From Hirudo medicinalis (taxonomy: Eukaryota; Annelida; Clitellata; Hirudinida; Hirudinidae): DNA of 64,000 bases. The first letter of the stretch is position 1; each line of letters begins with the position of its first letter. Both the position numbers and the translations under genes were made by a program. Shown here piece after piece: positions 24,597-37,063 of this stretch. The stretch spans positions 171,872 to 235,871 of the forward strand of contig MPNW01000147.1 in assembly GCA_011800805.1 (NCBI GenBank). The letters are read 5' to 3'. Under the pieces are notes generated by a model, which ran no database searches, had not been told where the DNA came from, and saw only the letters and a list, made by a program, of their open reading frames with translations.

Positions 24597-26282
24597 ATGT
24601 CTGAATATTGATTTCAAACCTGAGAACTTCCTTATATGCAGAAATAGCTGCTCTGTTTTCCTTCCCTAACTTCTGGAGTAGAGTGGCATATGCTAGAAAG
24701 ATCTTCCCTGTCATTTGCTTTGGTTGGATGCTTTCTAACTAATAAAACAATCAATATTTGCCCTCCATAAAACTGATTTATAAAGCCATAACACAATAAC
24801 AATGCATCTTGACTTTATTAAAATGTGGCCATTAGTTGCATAATTTTCTGCTTAAATGCTTAAATTTAGGAATTAATTTGCAAAGTGATTCATGTAATGT
24901 CTTTAAATACACAAATTTAAAATGTAATAAAATGTCAAAATGCTAACAATGGTTAGGGCTTCCTCCAGCATGTTAAGCTTCATGAAGCATTCATAGTTCT
25001 GGAATCTGATATCAGTTTCATTTGGCAACTCCTGTCAATGAGTGGCTACTCAAGTAATGACCACCACTAGTATTCAGATTGTATAATTAAATCAATTCGG
25101 CATGCTAGTTAGTTCAGACGGTCGTGTTCCTGTGAACTTAAAAGCGACGGTCGTTTCGAGCCGTGCTCGCAACCCGGCTTGGACCGCCACAAACTGCCCC
25201 CAGGATGCGGCACTACATATATTTGGTCTGAGTGCCCCTGATGCTCATGGTTACGGTGCTTTATAAATACACTCATTATTATTATCATCAATAATAACAA
25301 AGTTATCTAATTTTAATAATTTAATAACAACCGAATTCTTTTTGCCTCTTCCTTTGATGAGGGTCTTCATCTGTAATGCCGCCTTGTATGCTTGCTAAAA
25401 ATAAATAGGTGGTTACAAAAACAATGAAAGATATTCTGAGTAGTAAAGTTGTTAATGAATGTAGAAACAATTACTTACTAAATAGTAATAGTCCTATTCA
25501 GCATATAATAAAAATGATTGTGACATAAATACATCATAATTTATTCAAATAATAATACTGTCACATCTTCATCCAGCACACACAAAATAGAAAATAAATG
25601 CACTCACAGAAGCAGCATGAAACTCTCCTGTGTAGAAAAATGCATCTCCTTGGAAACAAAATATTTGATACTTTGCAGGGAATCCAAACTGTTCAGGATT
25701 TTTTTGCAAAAATGATATGGCAAGACTAGACTGAAATAATGAATGATTATAATAAATATTTCCTCTACAAAGTAACAGGCCCAACATACAAAAAGATTAA
25801 GCGCATAAAATTTAGGGATGATACATCTTATTTTGATTTATTGTGAGGAATCCTTATTCGTTCATGCCATAATTCCACTCAAACATATTTTCCTCCCCAT
25901 TCTTATAGTGAGACTGCTTAATAGTTTGTAAACTTACAAACTTACTTAACATTTGTTCTAAGAAACTGAATAAGTTATAAACTTAAATGTGATGAGGAAA
26001 AAACTTAAATAAATTAACAAAAGTTCATAATGCTTCTAACTAATTTATAAGATCTTCATGACAAAGTATTATTGATTCTTCTTTAAAAATGTAATTCTAA
26101 AACCTTACAGACATCCTTAAATGGTATAAATCTCGGTATTATTGTGTCTAGTTTCTATAACATCACCCATCTTTCCTAGCTCGAGACATTTCATGTGATG
26201 ACAAAAACATTGAAAACGTTACCAAGATCTTGACATCTTCGTGCATTCCGGATTCATGAAGTCTTTGCAGCTGGTCAAGCAT
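21891..26282 (-). CDS. ANAPC7: Anaphase-promoting complex subunit 7 (TPR protein)
   Basis: Fourteen exons in transcript order: 26282-26223, 25730-25608, 25394-25332, 25031-24948, 24738-24620, 24386-24267, 24088-23917, 23744-23653, 23587-23473, 23287-23146, 22945-22848, 22728-22681, 22565-22453, 22014-21891. Phases close to 490 residues (vertebrates about 565). Recognised blocks include the N-terminus MLDQLQRLHESGMHEDVKIL followed by SSLAISFLQKNPEQF, then YKEVLRENPMSLTAIQGL, SFDWLTNWVKA, AALALEPHNFEVLMMNGIAL and ARPILEKAISMDPDYLDAVL, matching APC7 in order. The protein is a tandem TPR superhelix. In the APC/C ubiquitin ligase it sits on the TPR arm that receives co-activator IR tails and drives mitotic cyclin and securin destruction. 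It ends in an acidic tail (FFSEDDSNDGEVN), as vertebrate APC7 does. The start is set by alignment to the family N-terminus. Confidence 0.93.
24563..24594. repeat. (ATT)n microsatellite in an ANAPC7 intron
   Basis: About ten uninterrupted ATT units. It has no coding role. Confidence 0.85.
25096..25290 (+). mobile_element. tRNA-derived SINE in an ANAPC7 intron
   Basis: The 5' part has an A-box-like TAGTTCAGACGGTCGTG and, about 40 bases on, a B-box-like GTTTCGAGCCG. It is followed by a GC-richer unrelated body ending in GGTGCTTTATAAATACACTC and a TTATTATTATTATC tail. That order (tRNA head, body, short tail repeat) is typical of tRNA SINEs of marine invertebrates. It sits wholly between exons 3 and 4 of ANAPC7, antisense to the gene. 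Confidence 0.65.
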
Positions 26283-27193
26283 CTTTTTAGTTCCAGAGTC
26301 CTGAATAGTATAAACAATCCAGTTTTCACGCATAAACAAAACAAACGATGTACGCAAAAATCTATGTCTTAATTGCCACCCAATTCTCTTATGAAACCAT
26401 TGACTTAATCTTTCAGAATTTTTGCTATATTTGATTTTTTGAGTTTTAAACTTCTAAAGGCACTTTTTCGAAAAGCGAGTCAGCCAATCAGAAAGCACAT
26501 GATTATTAAAGAGCTAAAATTACTCAGATTTATAAAATAAAAAGGTACCATAAATTTTAATAAATAAAGATCTTAAATAAATACTCAACAAAAATTAGTT
26601 AAATGTAGAGGGAAAGCTCCATGAGCATGAAAAGCCCTGGTTTTGAAGCTACTTATTATTCATTAGGGGATGAGCTACGCTTGTAAAAAAATTTTTTTTT
26701 TAAATACTGAACTACCGGTGTATGGCGTTGGTTGTATGATGAAGTAAAACTGTCTTTGTCGGAAAGGAGTAAAACGTGATCGAATGATATTGAACATCAG
26801 CTTTTCCTGACCTTCTTCCCACTAAATTAGCTGATGACATTTCCTCAGTCTCTTACCTCCACCCACCAAATTATATACAACCTTCAATACTGGATTGCCA
26901 GCTACACCAGCAGTGGAGAAATTATTCTCATTGGGTTGAATTGTCAGAATTAAAAAAAATTTCATTAGAAATTACAGCACATCACTTTTTGTGACAAGAC
27001 ATAGCTTCTCTAATTAATTAATTTTAACTTAATTTAATTTCATTTCATTTCAAAGACAGCAGTCTGCAAAGCAAACTCGCGCACGATCGCAAATCAGCGA
27101 AAGATTTATTTCTTGCGCGAGGGCTTCGCACACCTCTGCAGAAAGAGATGTCAAACTCCCAGGCGAGACATTCTTGCAGAGGCAAACGATTGG

Positions 27194-28104
27194 NNNNNNN
27201 NNNNNNNNNNNNNNNNNNNNNNNNNNNNNNNNNNNNNNNNNNNNNNNNNNNNNNNNNNNNNNNNNNNNNNNNNNNNNNNNNNNNNNNNNNNNNNNNNNNN
27301 NNNNNNNNNNNNNNNNNNNNNNNNNNNNNNNNNNNNNNNNNNNNNNNNNNNNNNNNNNNNNNNNNNNNNNNNNNNNNNNNNNNNNNNNNNNNNNNNNNNN
27401 NNNNNNNNNNNNNNNNNNNNNNNNNNNNNNNNNNNNNNNNNNNNNNNNNNNNNNNNNNNNNNNNNNNNNNNNNNNNNNNNNNNNNNNNNNNNNNNNNNNN
27501 NNNNNNNNNNNNNNNNNNNNNNNNNNNNNNNNNNNNNNNNNNNNNNNNNNNNNNNNNNNNNNNNNNNNNNNNNNNNNNNNNNNNNNNNNNNNNNNNNNNN
27601 NNNNNNNNNNNNNNNNNNNNNNNNNNNNNNNNNNNNNNNNNNNNNNNNNNNNNNNNNNNNNNNNNNNNNNNNNNNNNNNNNNNNNNNNNNNNNNNNNNNN
27701 NNNNNNNNNNNNNNNNNNNNNNNNNNNNNNNNNNNNNNNNNNNNNNNNNNNNNNNNNNNNNNNNNNNNNNNNNNNNNNNNNNNNNNNNNNNNNNNNNNNN
27801 NNNNNNNNNNNNNNNNNNNNNNNNNNNNNNNNNNNNNNNNNNNNNNNNNNNNNNNNNNNNNNNNNNNNNNNNNNNNNNNNNNNNNNNNNNNNNNNNNNNN
27901 NNNNNNNNNNNNNNNNNNNNNNNNNNNNNNNNNNNNNNNNNNNNNNNNNNNNNNNNNNNNNNNNNNNNNNNNNNNNNNNNNNNNNNNNNNNNNNNNNNNN
28001 NNNNNNNNNNNNNNNNNNNNNNNNNNNNNNNNNNNNNNNNNNNNNNNNNNNNNNNNNNNNNNNNNNNNNNNNNNNNNNNNNNNNNNNNNNNNNNNNNNNN
28101 NNNN
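27194..28104. other. Assembly gap of 911 N
   Basis: Unknown sequence. Open frames reported across it in all directions are artefacts of translating N. Confidence 0.99.
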
Positions 28105-28439
28105 CGACATGAAGAAGCCATTGAGAGCTTTCGGAAGTCGCTCCAGTCCAGGCAGCAGTGACCGGCATAAGAAGGCCAAAGAGAGCCTCTCATAGCCGGC
28201 GGTAAGCGTTGGGTTCCGAAGGATAATAAACATCCGGCAGGGACATCCGGCTGATCACCAGATGCGGCCCGCCCCCCGAAAACGTCAGGAGATTCAAAGG
28301 GCCGAAACGTTTGAAGACGGGGGAACCTCCTCTGAGGATCCCTGTCGGAGCTCCAAGGCGGAGTATTAAGAAACTCTCCTCATGAATAAGTAGCTTCAAA
28401 ACCAGGGCAACGGCCTTCAGCCACAGACCTGGGGTACTA

Positions 28440-29280
28440 TAAATGTCGGTCGACTAGGGCTTTCTGCAAACTCCTTGAGAGAGTGGTCGCTGGCAGACTC
28501 AGATGGTTTCTGGGGAGCTGGAATATCCTAAATCCTTTTCAAGATGGATTCAGAAAAGGTAGAGGATGCTCAAGTCATAGCAGCATCAGCTCCACGGAAC
28601 TAGCAGCCAACGAGAGTTGCCTGCTGCACGTGAAGGAATCCTACTAGGAGGAGACCCTCAACATGGACGTGCACCTGAACTCTTTTCCAAATCGGTCTTC
28701 ATCTGCTCAAACCTGATCCAGCCAGTACAAGCTGTCCGCGACCTTGGGATCTGGCTAGACTCAGACTGTTCCATGACCACTCATATCAACAAAACAACTC
28801 GTTCCTGCTATGCATCTCTCAGGGAAATTCTTAGCATCGCTGCTCCACTCCCATTTAATGCGCGGAAGCTTCTCATTATGTCTTTTATCCTATCAAAGAT
28901 TGATTATGGCAATTCAACGCTGGTCGGTCTACCTGCCTACCATCTCGAGCAACTTCAGCGTATCATCGACGCAGTTGCTAAAATCATAAACAACAAAAGA
29001 AAACATGACCATATCACTCCTCTTCTCCATGATCTTCACTGGCTACGCATTTGCTAGAGAATTGACTACAAAATCTCTTCACTCGTTTTCCAGTCTCTCC
29101 TGGGTCATGCACCGTCATACCTGCCTTTCACTCGCACTGCACAAAATCCTGCTAGGCGCGGGCTCAGACCAGCAGCCAGGGGCTCCCTCGTCAAATCATC
29201 TACTCGACGAGCGATGGTGGATGGCAGGTATACAGATCTGGAATAGACTTCCCCCCTTGATTACCAACACAAAATAAATC
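28440..29280 (+). pseudogene. Collapsed non-LTR retrotransposon (LINE) reverse transcriptase
   Basis: 28445-28620 encodes the early reverse transcriptase region (CKLLERVVAGRLRWFL, then NPFQDGFRKGRGCSSH, equivalent to the FQAGFRKGRS block). 28690-29280 encodes the post-catalytic part of a CR1/jockey-like RT (LGIWLDSDCSMTTHI, SFILSKIDYGNSTL, LHWLRI, then a TAG where reading resumes with RIDYKISSLVFQSLLGHAPS). The palm with the catalytic FADD motif is missing between the two parts, and there are stops at about 28646 and 29056. It is therefore an internally deleted dead copy, or two LINE families fused by deletion. The element may extend left into the gap. Confidence 0.75.
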
Positions 29281-29973
29281 CAGTGGAGTTAAGTTCCATG
29301 CCTAGCAATACTGCTGGTGTGGAGCTAATATACCAGTGGATTTATAAAAACCACCGAAATCTGATATGACCATCTAACACACATTATGAAGTTTTGTTTG
29401 TTGTTCTTTTTGTTTTATTTTTGTTGTCTTCGTTGCTGTGCTATTCATCAAGTTATGCTGAGGACATTAATAAAATATGTATTAGTATTTTATAGGACTT
29501 ATTTTCGGGCTAGGGTTTATATTACGAGCACCTTTAAATATTACGTTAGGGTTCATTTTCGGTGAAGCACGCAGAATGTTTCAATATTTCTTAACACAGA
29601 ATCATGCTTATGCTCCCTCGAAATGCTTATCGGAATAATCTTAGAATAGCTTCTTTGATTGAAAATCTAAACAAATTTAGAAAAAAATGCAAAGAGCCAC
29701 ATAAATTGTGAGCAAAAAGAGTTTCAAAGAAAAATTCTTTTTGAAGTTTAATTACGTATAGCGTTAAGGTCGAGGTAAATGTCACTAATAAAATCTAGTT
29801 AATTATCCTTATTGGATATACAATATTTGCAGTTTGAATACATATACCAGCTTTTGCATGCTTTACAATTTATGCTCATCCATATTTAAATTAACAGGAG
29901 CTCTGCGACCAACCAAAACATCAAATATGTAAACATAAGTTTTATAACTTACTGTCAACTTTTAGCGAGATTG

Positions 29974-32900
29974 ATGATCATGAGCTCCAAATATTCTGAT
30001 GAGAGTCGTATTATAAGATGTTACAGTGTAACCGACCCGACCCTTCATCCAAGAGGACACACTATCTACAAAGTTGTGGAGAAAGTGGGCGTTGTTGTCA
30101 ATATAGCTATGCTTCTGTTGATTTAAGATTGCATTATTGAAGGTAAATTGCTTATGGTGACTGCTACCTCTGGATGATGTAAAATATGCAGCAGTGCCAT
30201 TTGCGTGTGAAATTCAATAAATTGATTTTGTTAGTGTAAATGTTAATGTGTGGATTTCACTACCATTCTTTATGTTGCAGAAGCTAGATGTTGAAGCTTT
30301 TGATGAAGCAGTTCAAGAGGTGATTCTGTTGCTTCTTGTTATTGGTACAGGGTTTTTATTGACAAGAATATCTAAAAGGGTGACTTTTATAGATGTATGT
30401 GGTTTTAATAAGCCAAATGCTTTTTTTAAAGTCAGTATCATGGAAAAGATACAATGAGTTCTATAGGTTGTACATGTCTCTGTCCTCTCTTCATGCCTCA
30501 CTCCACAGAAAGGAAGAATTTCCTGATTTTCCAAAGCCTCAGATGTTTCGTAAGTTTTGAAAAGTTTATTTTTAACCTTTAAAAATTAAGAAGAAGGAGC
30601 TGGTATGTTTGTATTTGTATATTATTATATCCATTAATTGTTTGTTACAGGCAGATTTGATGCAGGTGTCATCAAAGATCGTATGCAGAGTGCGCAAGAC
30701 CTCCTGAATTTCATTGGTCAGCGAAAATATCTTATCGAGAGCAGAGCCTTCAAAGATTTTTTTCAAGTTTGGGTTTATTTTCACTATAAATGTTTGCATG
30801 GATCAAATAACATTTTAAAGGAAAACCATTAATGTTACCCATTCATTGGATCTTCCACCTGACAATCTGTCAACAAATAAACATCTGGAAACTTTAAATT
30901 ATTTAAATGGAGAATTTCTTATTCAACAATCTAAAAATCGTTAATATGGCAGCAAAGGAATGGTTGGAATAACTATGATTTTGTTTATTAGGACTTGGAA
31001 TTACTGAACCCCACTGTTGATGCTTCAATCTTGCAGCCCTCAAGGGTGGGTTCTGCTGATGAAACAGCATGCAAATCAGTCATTTCTAGCAATGTGGATG
31101 GCAGGTTTGATTATTGAAATGTCTTATGATTTGATTGCTATTTAATGATCTCTTATTAGGTGATTAGTTGTTTATACAATTAATTTATTGTTGCCAGAAT
31201 TTAATGTTTGTGATTACAAAGGAGAATAGGCAACTTTTCAAAAGATTTTTAATAAAGCTGGTTAATTAAAGTACTTAGCAATTAGAGCCCACTTTCAAGA
31301 GTTCTGAGAAGTTTTTAATTGAAAGCAAAAGTTAATGAACAGACGGATCTAATTATTAACAATCATTAATTCATTGTTTCAAAGATTGACTGCATATTGA
31401 TTCAAGGTCGATGTTTTAAAAACATTTTCTAACATTTAGAGCAATGAATTTTAATGTTTAATTAGCATATTTACTTAGTATTACTTGGAAATGTTTTTAT
31501 AGCATTTATATTACAAATGTGTAATTTATGTGTCATTTGCACGATACTTAAAGAATCCACAGACAATCCGAGATTACTGATGATTACACAGAAGATGACG
31601 AGGACTTTGAGGATGAATCATCTTACACAGAAGATGATGACTTTGATGATTATGATGATGGTGACAGTGAGATATTTGGGCCAAGTTATGACACATATTC
31701 AGCTCAAGTTGCACAGTCTGATGAGACTCAGTCCCTTGATTCTTTGATTGACGAGCATTGCATGTCTCAAAGTCTGCACCTGGATTTGTTCAGGAACCAT
31801 GCTCCGCCTCAACATTGGGATACCTCAGAGGGACATTTTCAGAATAAACCTTTCACATGCGGTGATGGTGATGATAATGATGACAACCTTCAAGAGGATG
31901 CTTTGAAGCCTCAAGAAAACCTTGCTGAAGGTAAATAGTCCAAATCATCTCAGTTTTGAGATGTTTACAGACTTTAATCAAATAAATAAATAAATGCTGA
32001 AGGCAAATATATTTAATGTCTATTTTTTGATCTCTCAAAAATTATTTTAATGTATTTTATTAAGAAACAGTGTCAATGGAATTTATTTCCTTCTTAGTCA
32101 TTTAGATTAGTAATTAGCCCCTGGTAATATTCATTAATTGGATCATTAATTATTTATTTCAGTTGAAAGTGAGGAGGACCTGACATTTGATTTTTCTAAG
32201 AAGGATGATGGATCAGTGAAGAGAAGTTTCTTGAGGAAATCTTTCTTCCCTGTGCAGGCTATCTGGAAAACTGGAAAGAACCTCAAGCACCTTCTCTCAG
32301 CATCCTTTCATGGGAGCCTCCCCTCTCCCTCCAAGGAGGTGAAATTATTTGTTGATTGCGATGTGGCTTTGTTGGCTTGTTTATGAAGGATTTTTGGTAA
32401 TGATCCAAGGAAGTGGAGTTTTATGAGCAACAGATTGATAAATTTGTTTAAGTTGTCATGAGGCAAGTTTTGCGTTCTCGTTGAAGAAACCTGCTTTATC
32501 TTTATTTCTGAACTTGTTTAAAACTCAACAATTAGTGATTATATTTGGACAAATATGGATTTTATTGGCAACAGTACAGTCTTGGTAAAATAAGATGCAT
32601 AAAAGTTGGTTAGATGGGTTGTAGTTTTAAAAAAGTAGCCTAGCTAAACATCCTGGCAAAATGCAGACTTTTTTGACATCGTTGCACATGCGCGAGAACT
32701 TGCTGACTTCAAAGCGGTCCGCGAAACAAATTAAGCTGAAATGTTTGGTTAAGCACATGTTTTACTCAGGTCTAGAAGTGCTAAATGTTTTTATTTTATG
32801 TTTTTATTTCGCTATTTGTACAGTAATATTCTTTGTTATTAGTTCTTTTGTTTACGCTATTCGAACTGACGATATTAGAAGATAAACAAACGAATTGTGT

Positions 32901-35900
32901 TATTCTTTTAAAATATCGATCGAGTAATCGATAATTATACAAAAATATATGTATCCACATTTAAGTTGAGAAGAAATGGACAACGCGCAAGTTGAGGTTA
33001 ACCTCTGCAATAGCTTATCTGACATTTTAAACAAAGGAAAACTGATATAATATATGATTAGTTTAGTTTTCGAAACGTTTATTAACCATGTTGGTGCTGG
33101 TCAATAATTATTAATCTAATTAGATGCCGAGAATATTAGTTTGTTTGGTTTGAATTAAGACTTGCAATTGACAAAGAATGTGGATCACAGTTGTGAATCT
33201 TTAGACTAAATGCACTATTTCCTTCTGACAAGTGAGATATTTTTGAAGGATTGCTAAATCTTAGTTATTTGTTATAATGTCGATATAGTGTTTGTGGTGC
33301 AAATAGATTAATGATTCTGTTCCATAAAAACAATAAAATAAGGCTATAATTTGCTGACTTTTACAAGTCTTGATTTTATTGCTACATCACTGCTGCAGAA
33401 TTTGTGGTTGCAATATTTCACCAAAGAAACCCTGTAACATCACCATTGTCCAGCTAAGTCAATTTAAGCTCATTTGTTCCTGATTTCTTCTTTTACAGGA
33501 ATCAAAACAAGTGGCAAAGAGGAAGATGATGCAGATTTTGAGTACACGGTCTTACATTGTTGAGGCTGCTCACTGCATCAAAGAGGCAAAGTTGAAAGAG
33601 AACAGCGGACAGTTTGGAGATGCTTTTGACCTCTACAAGAGTGCAATTGGCACCATGTTGAATGGAGTGCAAAGTAGATTCATCACAATATAGAATTATA
33701 GCTTAATGATTAATGTATTGCTTGTTTGCTAATTTAGCCATTTGCTTTGAAGCAATCTAATGAATGTGTAAAAGTGAATTTCAAAAGTACTTGAACAAAG
33801 TAATGTAATTTCTCAGGTGATACCAACACAGAATGTGTTGAATTTGTCAGATCCAAAATATCAAGATATTTGACTAAGGCTGAAGAGCTGTACAAAGTAC
33901 ATCTCCAATGTCACGAGCCATACCTCTTTAAGGTGATGCATTTCAATTATTCACCATGATAAGGTGGCAATCAACCTCACGAATGAAATTGTTATTGTTG
34001 AATGGCCTCATCATAAATAAAATGCAAACGTTTGTTATTCTAACTTAGCTTAAAACAACATCTTTAGCCCAGCAACACCAACAGATATTGTCGGGACATC
34101 TCCCTTCTCGGAGGCTCTTCAGATGACCTTGGGAAGTTCAAGGTCATTGGAGTTATGAATAAAGTCATGCTTGTTGTTGATGGGTCATCAGCCAAGAGTG
34201 ACACCTATGTGCTGAAGGTGGTTCTTGTTATTCTTATTCAGCTAATTATTTAATCATGCAATTGTAAAATAATGATCGACAGTATGTTATAAGGAAGTCG
34301 ATATCAGGAGGTTACAATGTTAGAGGAACACAAATATAAATAGAGATAGAATGATTGTTTCAGTGATTTCTATCTTTTCGTTCTCAAGCTGTATTTTTTC
34401 ACTCTTTTGCCATTTGGTTTTCCAATCTTTACTAGTTGTTAGATTCAAAATGTGTTCCGTGTCATGGAGACTTGATCTCCTAATAGGATTGGATAATTAA
34501 ATTTAAACTACCCCACATGTGGGATGCACTATTTTTCAAAAAATTTAGGGTCTAGAAACTTGGTGCATCTTATACAGTGGTTGTAGATTTAACTTAATGC
34601 AATGTAAATGTAATAGTGGAAGTGATGTTTTTTTTTGTCAAAATTTTGGTTTCCAAAATCGAGATGAGTCTTGTACTTGGAAAATATGGTAGTTATGTCA
34701 GGGCTTTGTAACCTTACCTTGCTTACTGAAATAATATGATTGCATTGCTTAATCATAACCCTATTCCTGTTTTATGCAGGTATATCCTAAAACATCACTT
34801 CCGACAAGAAATCAGACGAACATTGTTCCAACTTGCATTCCATTCATGCTTGGACTCATCAGATTTTATGAAACTGAAACAGCCATTTATGCTTTGCTTC
34901 CACACATCGCCACAGGGACCCTGTGGAATCATGTGGCAGGATATATGCAACATTCATTAATGTCAGATTCAACTCCTGATGTTTTTGAGGATGCTCAGAA
35001 TCAGGTGCCAAGTGAGCCAATTTCAAATAAAGAACCAACATCTAAATCATCAGAATATTCAAATGTTGAACCATCTCAAAACATAAATTCAAGTTTAGTG
35101 CAGCACAAAGAAAAAAGTTCTGTTGATCAATCCAAAGAAACTGCCCAAGCTGCATATATTGAAAGTTCTGATATGACTTTTGAATCTAATACAAATTTTC
35201 TGGATATCAGATCTTCAGAAAGTTTTTGCAAAGAAAAGACTCCTGAGCCAAATCATTCAGGGTCTTCATCAGATGGAATTCTGAATACCTCTGATTGTGA
35301 TTTCCATGAGATTCTCCAGAAGAACACTAACCAATGTATCAGCATGTTCAGCATAAACAGCTCTGAAGGGGATGCAACACCTGTTCTTCACAGCAATCAA
35401 ATACCTGACCAGATCTTGTTTTCCTCGGAATTTGAAACTCCTCTTGCCATTGGTAACAAAATTCCAGAAGTGAATCCTCTTCGAGAGAGTTTGATGGACA
35501 GAGAATTTTATGGAAATAATCAAATAAACTTTAATTGTGTTTCTAATAACACTTTAACTCCAGATCTGAAGCTCAAAGAGAATGACCCAAAGTCGGTTGT
35601 GAAAAGGCTCACAATAGGCTTATCTTCATCATGTTCTGAGATTTCCAAGAAAAATGTTTATGAAAGTTCAAGGGTGAGAACATCTTCCTCAACTTTCGAG
35701 GAGTTGGATTTGTCAGGATGTTGCAGAGTGCAGGCATCAAATATTGAGGAAATCAAAAGGAGAAATGTAGTTTTGCTGCCTGAGAAGTTTGTGAAGTTGT
35801 GGGCAGCAGAGATTGTTCTGGCCATTTCCTGTCTCCATGAATGTGGCATTATTTGCAGGTGTTTGGAAGAATTGCATTTTCATTTGTAGACAAACTAACT

Positions 35901-37063
35901 GATGTCACTGACTTATTATGAAAAACTAATTAAATATTTTGAATTTCAGAGATTTGAATCCTGACAATATACTCATCGATGCCAGGGGTCACATTATTCT
36001 GACTTACTTTTGTCAGTGGACGACTGTTGAACAAAGGATCAACAGCTCTGCTCTTGACAATTTCTATTGTGCACCTGGTAAATATTTTGCTTCAAAATAT
36101 TATTTAGATGCTCGTTTTCAATCCTCAATTTCCCATTTCAGAATTGTCTTCTGTACTAAAAATAACAAGAGCCTGTGACTGGTGGAGTTTCGGAGTGATA
36201 ATTTTTGAGTTGCTGACAGGAATGGTTAGATTTACATTACTACTCAATCAAATAATATCTGACTTGATAATTTTTTATTCATGAAATAGTTCAGGTATTA
36301 TTAAAAATATTTTTCTAGTTTAATTCTGTCGGTTTCTTTCCTTTCCTCTATCGGGTATCTGTCTTAGTTGCTCGATCAATGAGTTAGACAGAACAAGCCA
36401 CGTAATGATGAAATACAATTATATTTAATATAAGACGAGCTTATAATGGAAATTTAACAAAAAGCAAAACGCACACCACGCCTACCGTACAAATCGTCGC
36501 AGCAGACATACTCGCGCCTCACAACTCGTCTGCTTTCCTCACTCACGCTACACAACCGCCCTCACCGTTCTCTCGCTCTAACCTCAACCGCCTCTTGCTG
36601 CACGACTTTATATACCCACAGCCAGCCACGCTGCCAATCATTCCAACGCGCGGCATCGCGCATACACATGCAACCGCGCCATAAAATAATTCCCGAAATA
36701 AAAATTAACAAATGTCATGTTACTGGCAAATGTTATTTTGACTGCTTAGTGCAAATTCTTGCAACTTGTTTTAATTTTTAATCTCCTTAATTATTTAAGA
36801 GCCTCAAATATTACCGACCATGTGGAATAACCCAACACACAACGGATGTCTTCCCTCCTCATCTGTCACTCGAAGCTCAATCACTTCTCAAAAAAGTGAG
36901 TTTTTCAAATTTAGTTATTAACATTCTTTTTAACGTTTTCTACATTTCTGAATGTGTTCAACTATTTCAGCTTATTGTTTATAATCCATGCGAGAGGATA
37001 GGTCCAGAAGAAATCAAGTCACATCCATTCTTTCATGGCATCAACTGGAGTGCTCTTTGCTGA
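29974..37063 (+). CDS. RPS6KC1: Ribosomal protein S6 kinase delta-1 (RPK118): PX, MIT and pseudokinase-like domain
   Basis: Fifteen exons: 29974-30084, 30281-30319, 30432-30549, 30651-30766, 30992-31104, 31563-31930, 32163-32338, 33499-33673, 33817-33932, 34068-34217, 34780-35858, 35950-36077, 36142-36224, 36800-36895, 36971-37063. Phases close to 986 residues (human 1066). The N-terminal PX domain is CYSVTDPTLHPRGHTIYKV ... SWKRYNEFYRLY ... RFDAGVIKDRMQSAQDLL. An acidic linker follows. The MIT domain is at about residues 355-445 (YIVEAAHCIKEAKLKENSGQ ... YKSAIGTMLNGVQ). The split kinase domain starts with YVLKVYPKTSLPTRN, is interrupted by a Ser-rich insert of some 290 residues in exon 11 as in the human protein, and resumes at FVKLWAAEIVLAISCLHECG, CRDLNPDNIL, CAPE and CDWWSFGVIIFELLTG. 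The DFG motif is replaced by LTYF, as in vertebrates, so catalysis is doubtful. The family binds PI3P and sphingosine kinase on early endosomes. Two in-frame ATGs (29974, 29980) are possible; the upstream one is used. Confidence 0.92.
36327..36686 (-). mobile_element. 360-base insertion in RPS6KC1 intron 13, LTR-like
   Basis: A GC-richer block flanked by the direct repeat TAATTC at 36321-36326 and 36687-36692. Read on the minus strand it has a TATATAAA box (near 36616), an ATTAAA (near 36431) and ends in CCGACA, like a solo LTR. The opposite end (TTTTATGGCGCGG) does not begin with TG, so the LTR call is tentative. It has no open reading frame of note and does not touch the splice sites. Confidence 0.45.

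Larger units (their letters stand above)
26283..29973. other. Intergenic region containing the assembly gap and retroelement debris
   Basis: The 5' flank of ANAPC7 lies at the left. 27050-27193 is a GC-richer segment broken by the gap. 28105-29280 is the LINE fragment listed separately. 29281-29973 is AT-rich and should include the RPS6KC1 promoter and 5' UTR. A 26-base core is repeated in inverted orientation near 26630 and 28383, flanking the gap. Confidence 0.5.

Noticed and set aside
27045..28233. Long open frames on both strands across the gap
   Set aside because: They consist almost entirely of N translated as X. Only 50-150 real bases lie at either side.
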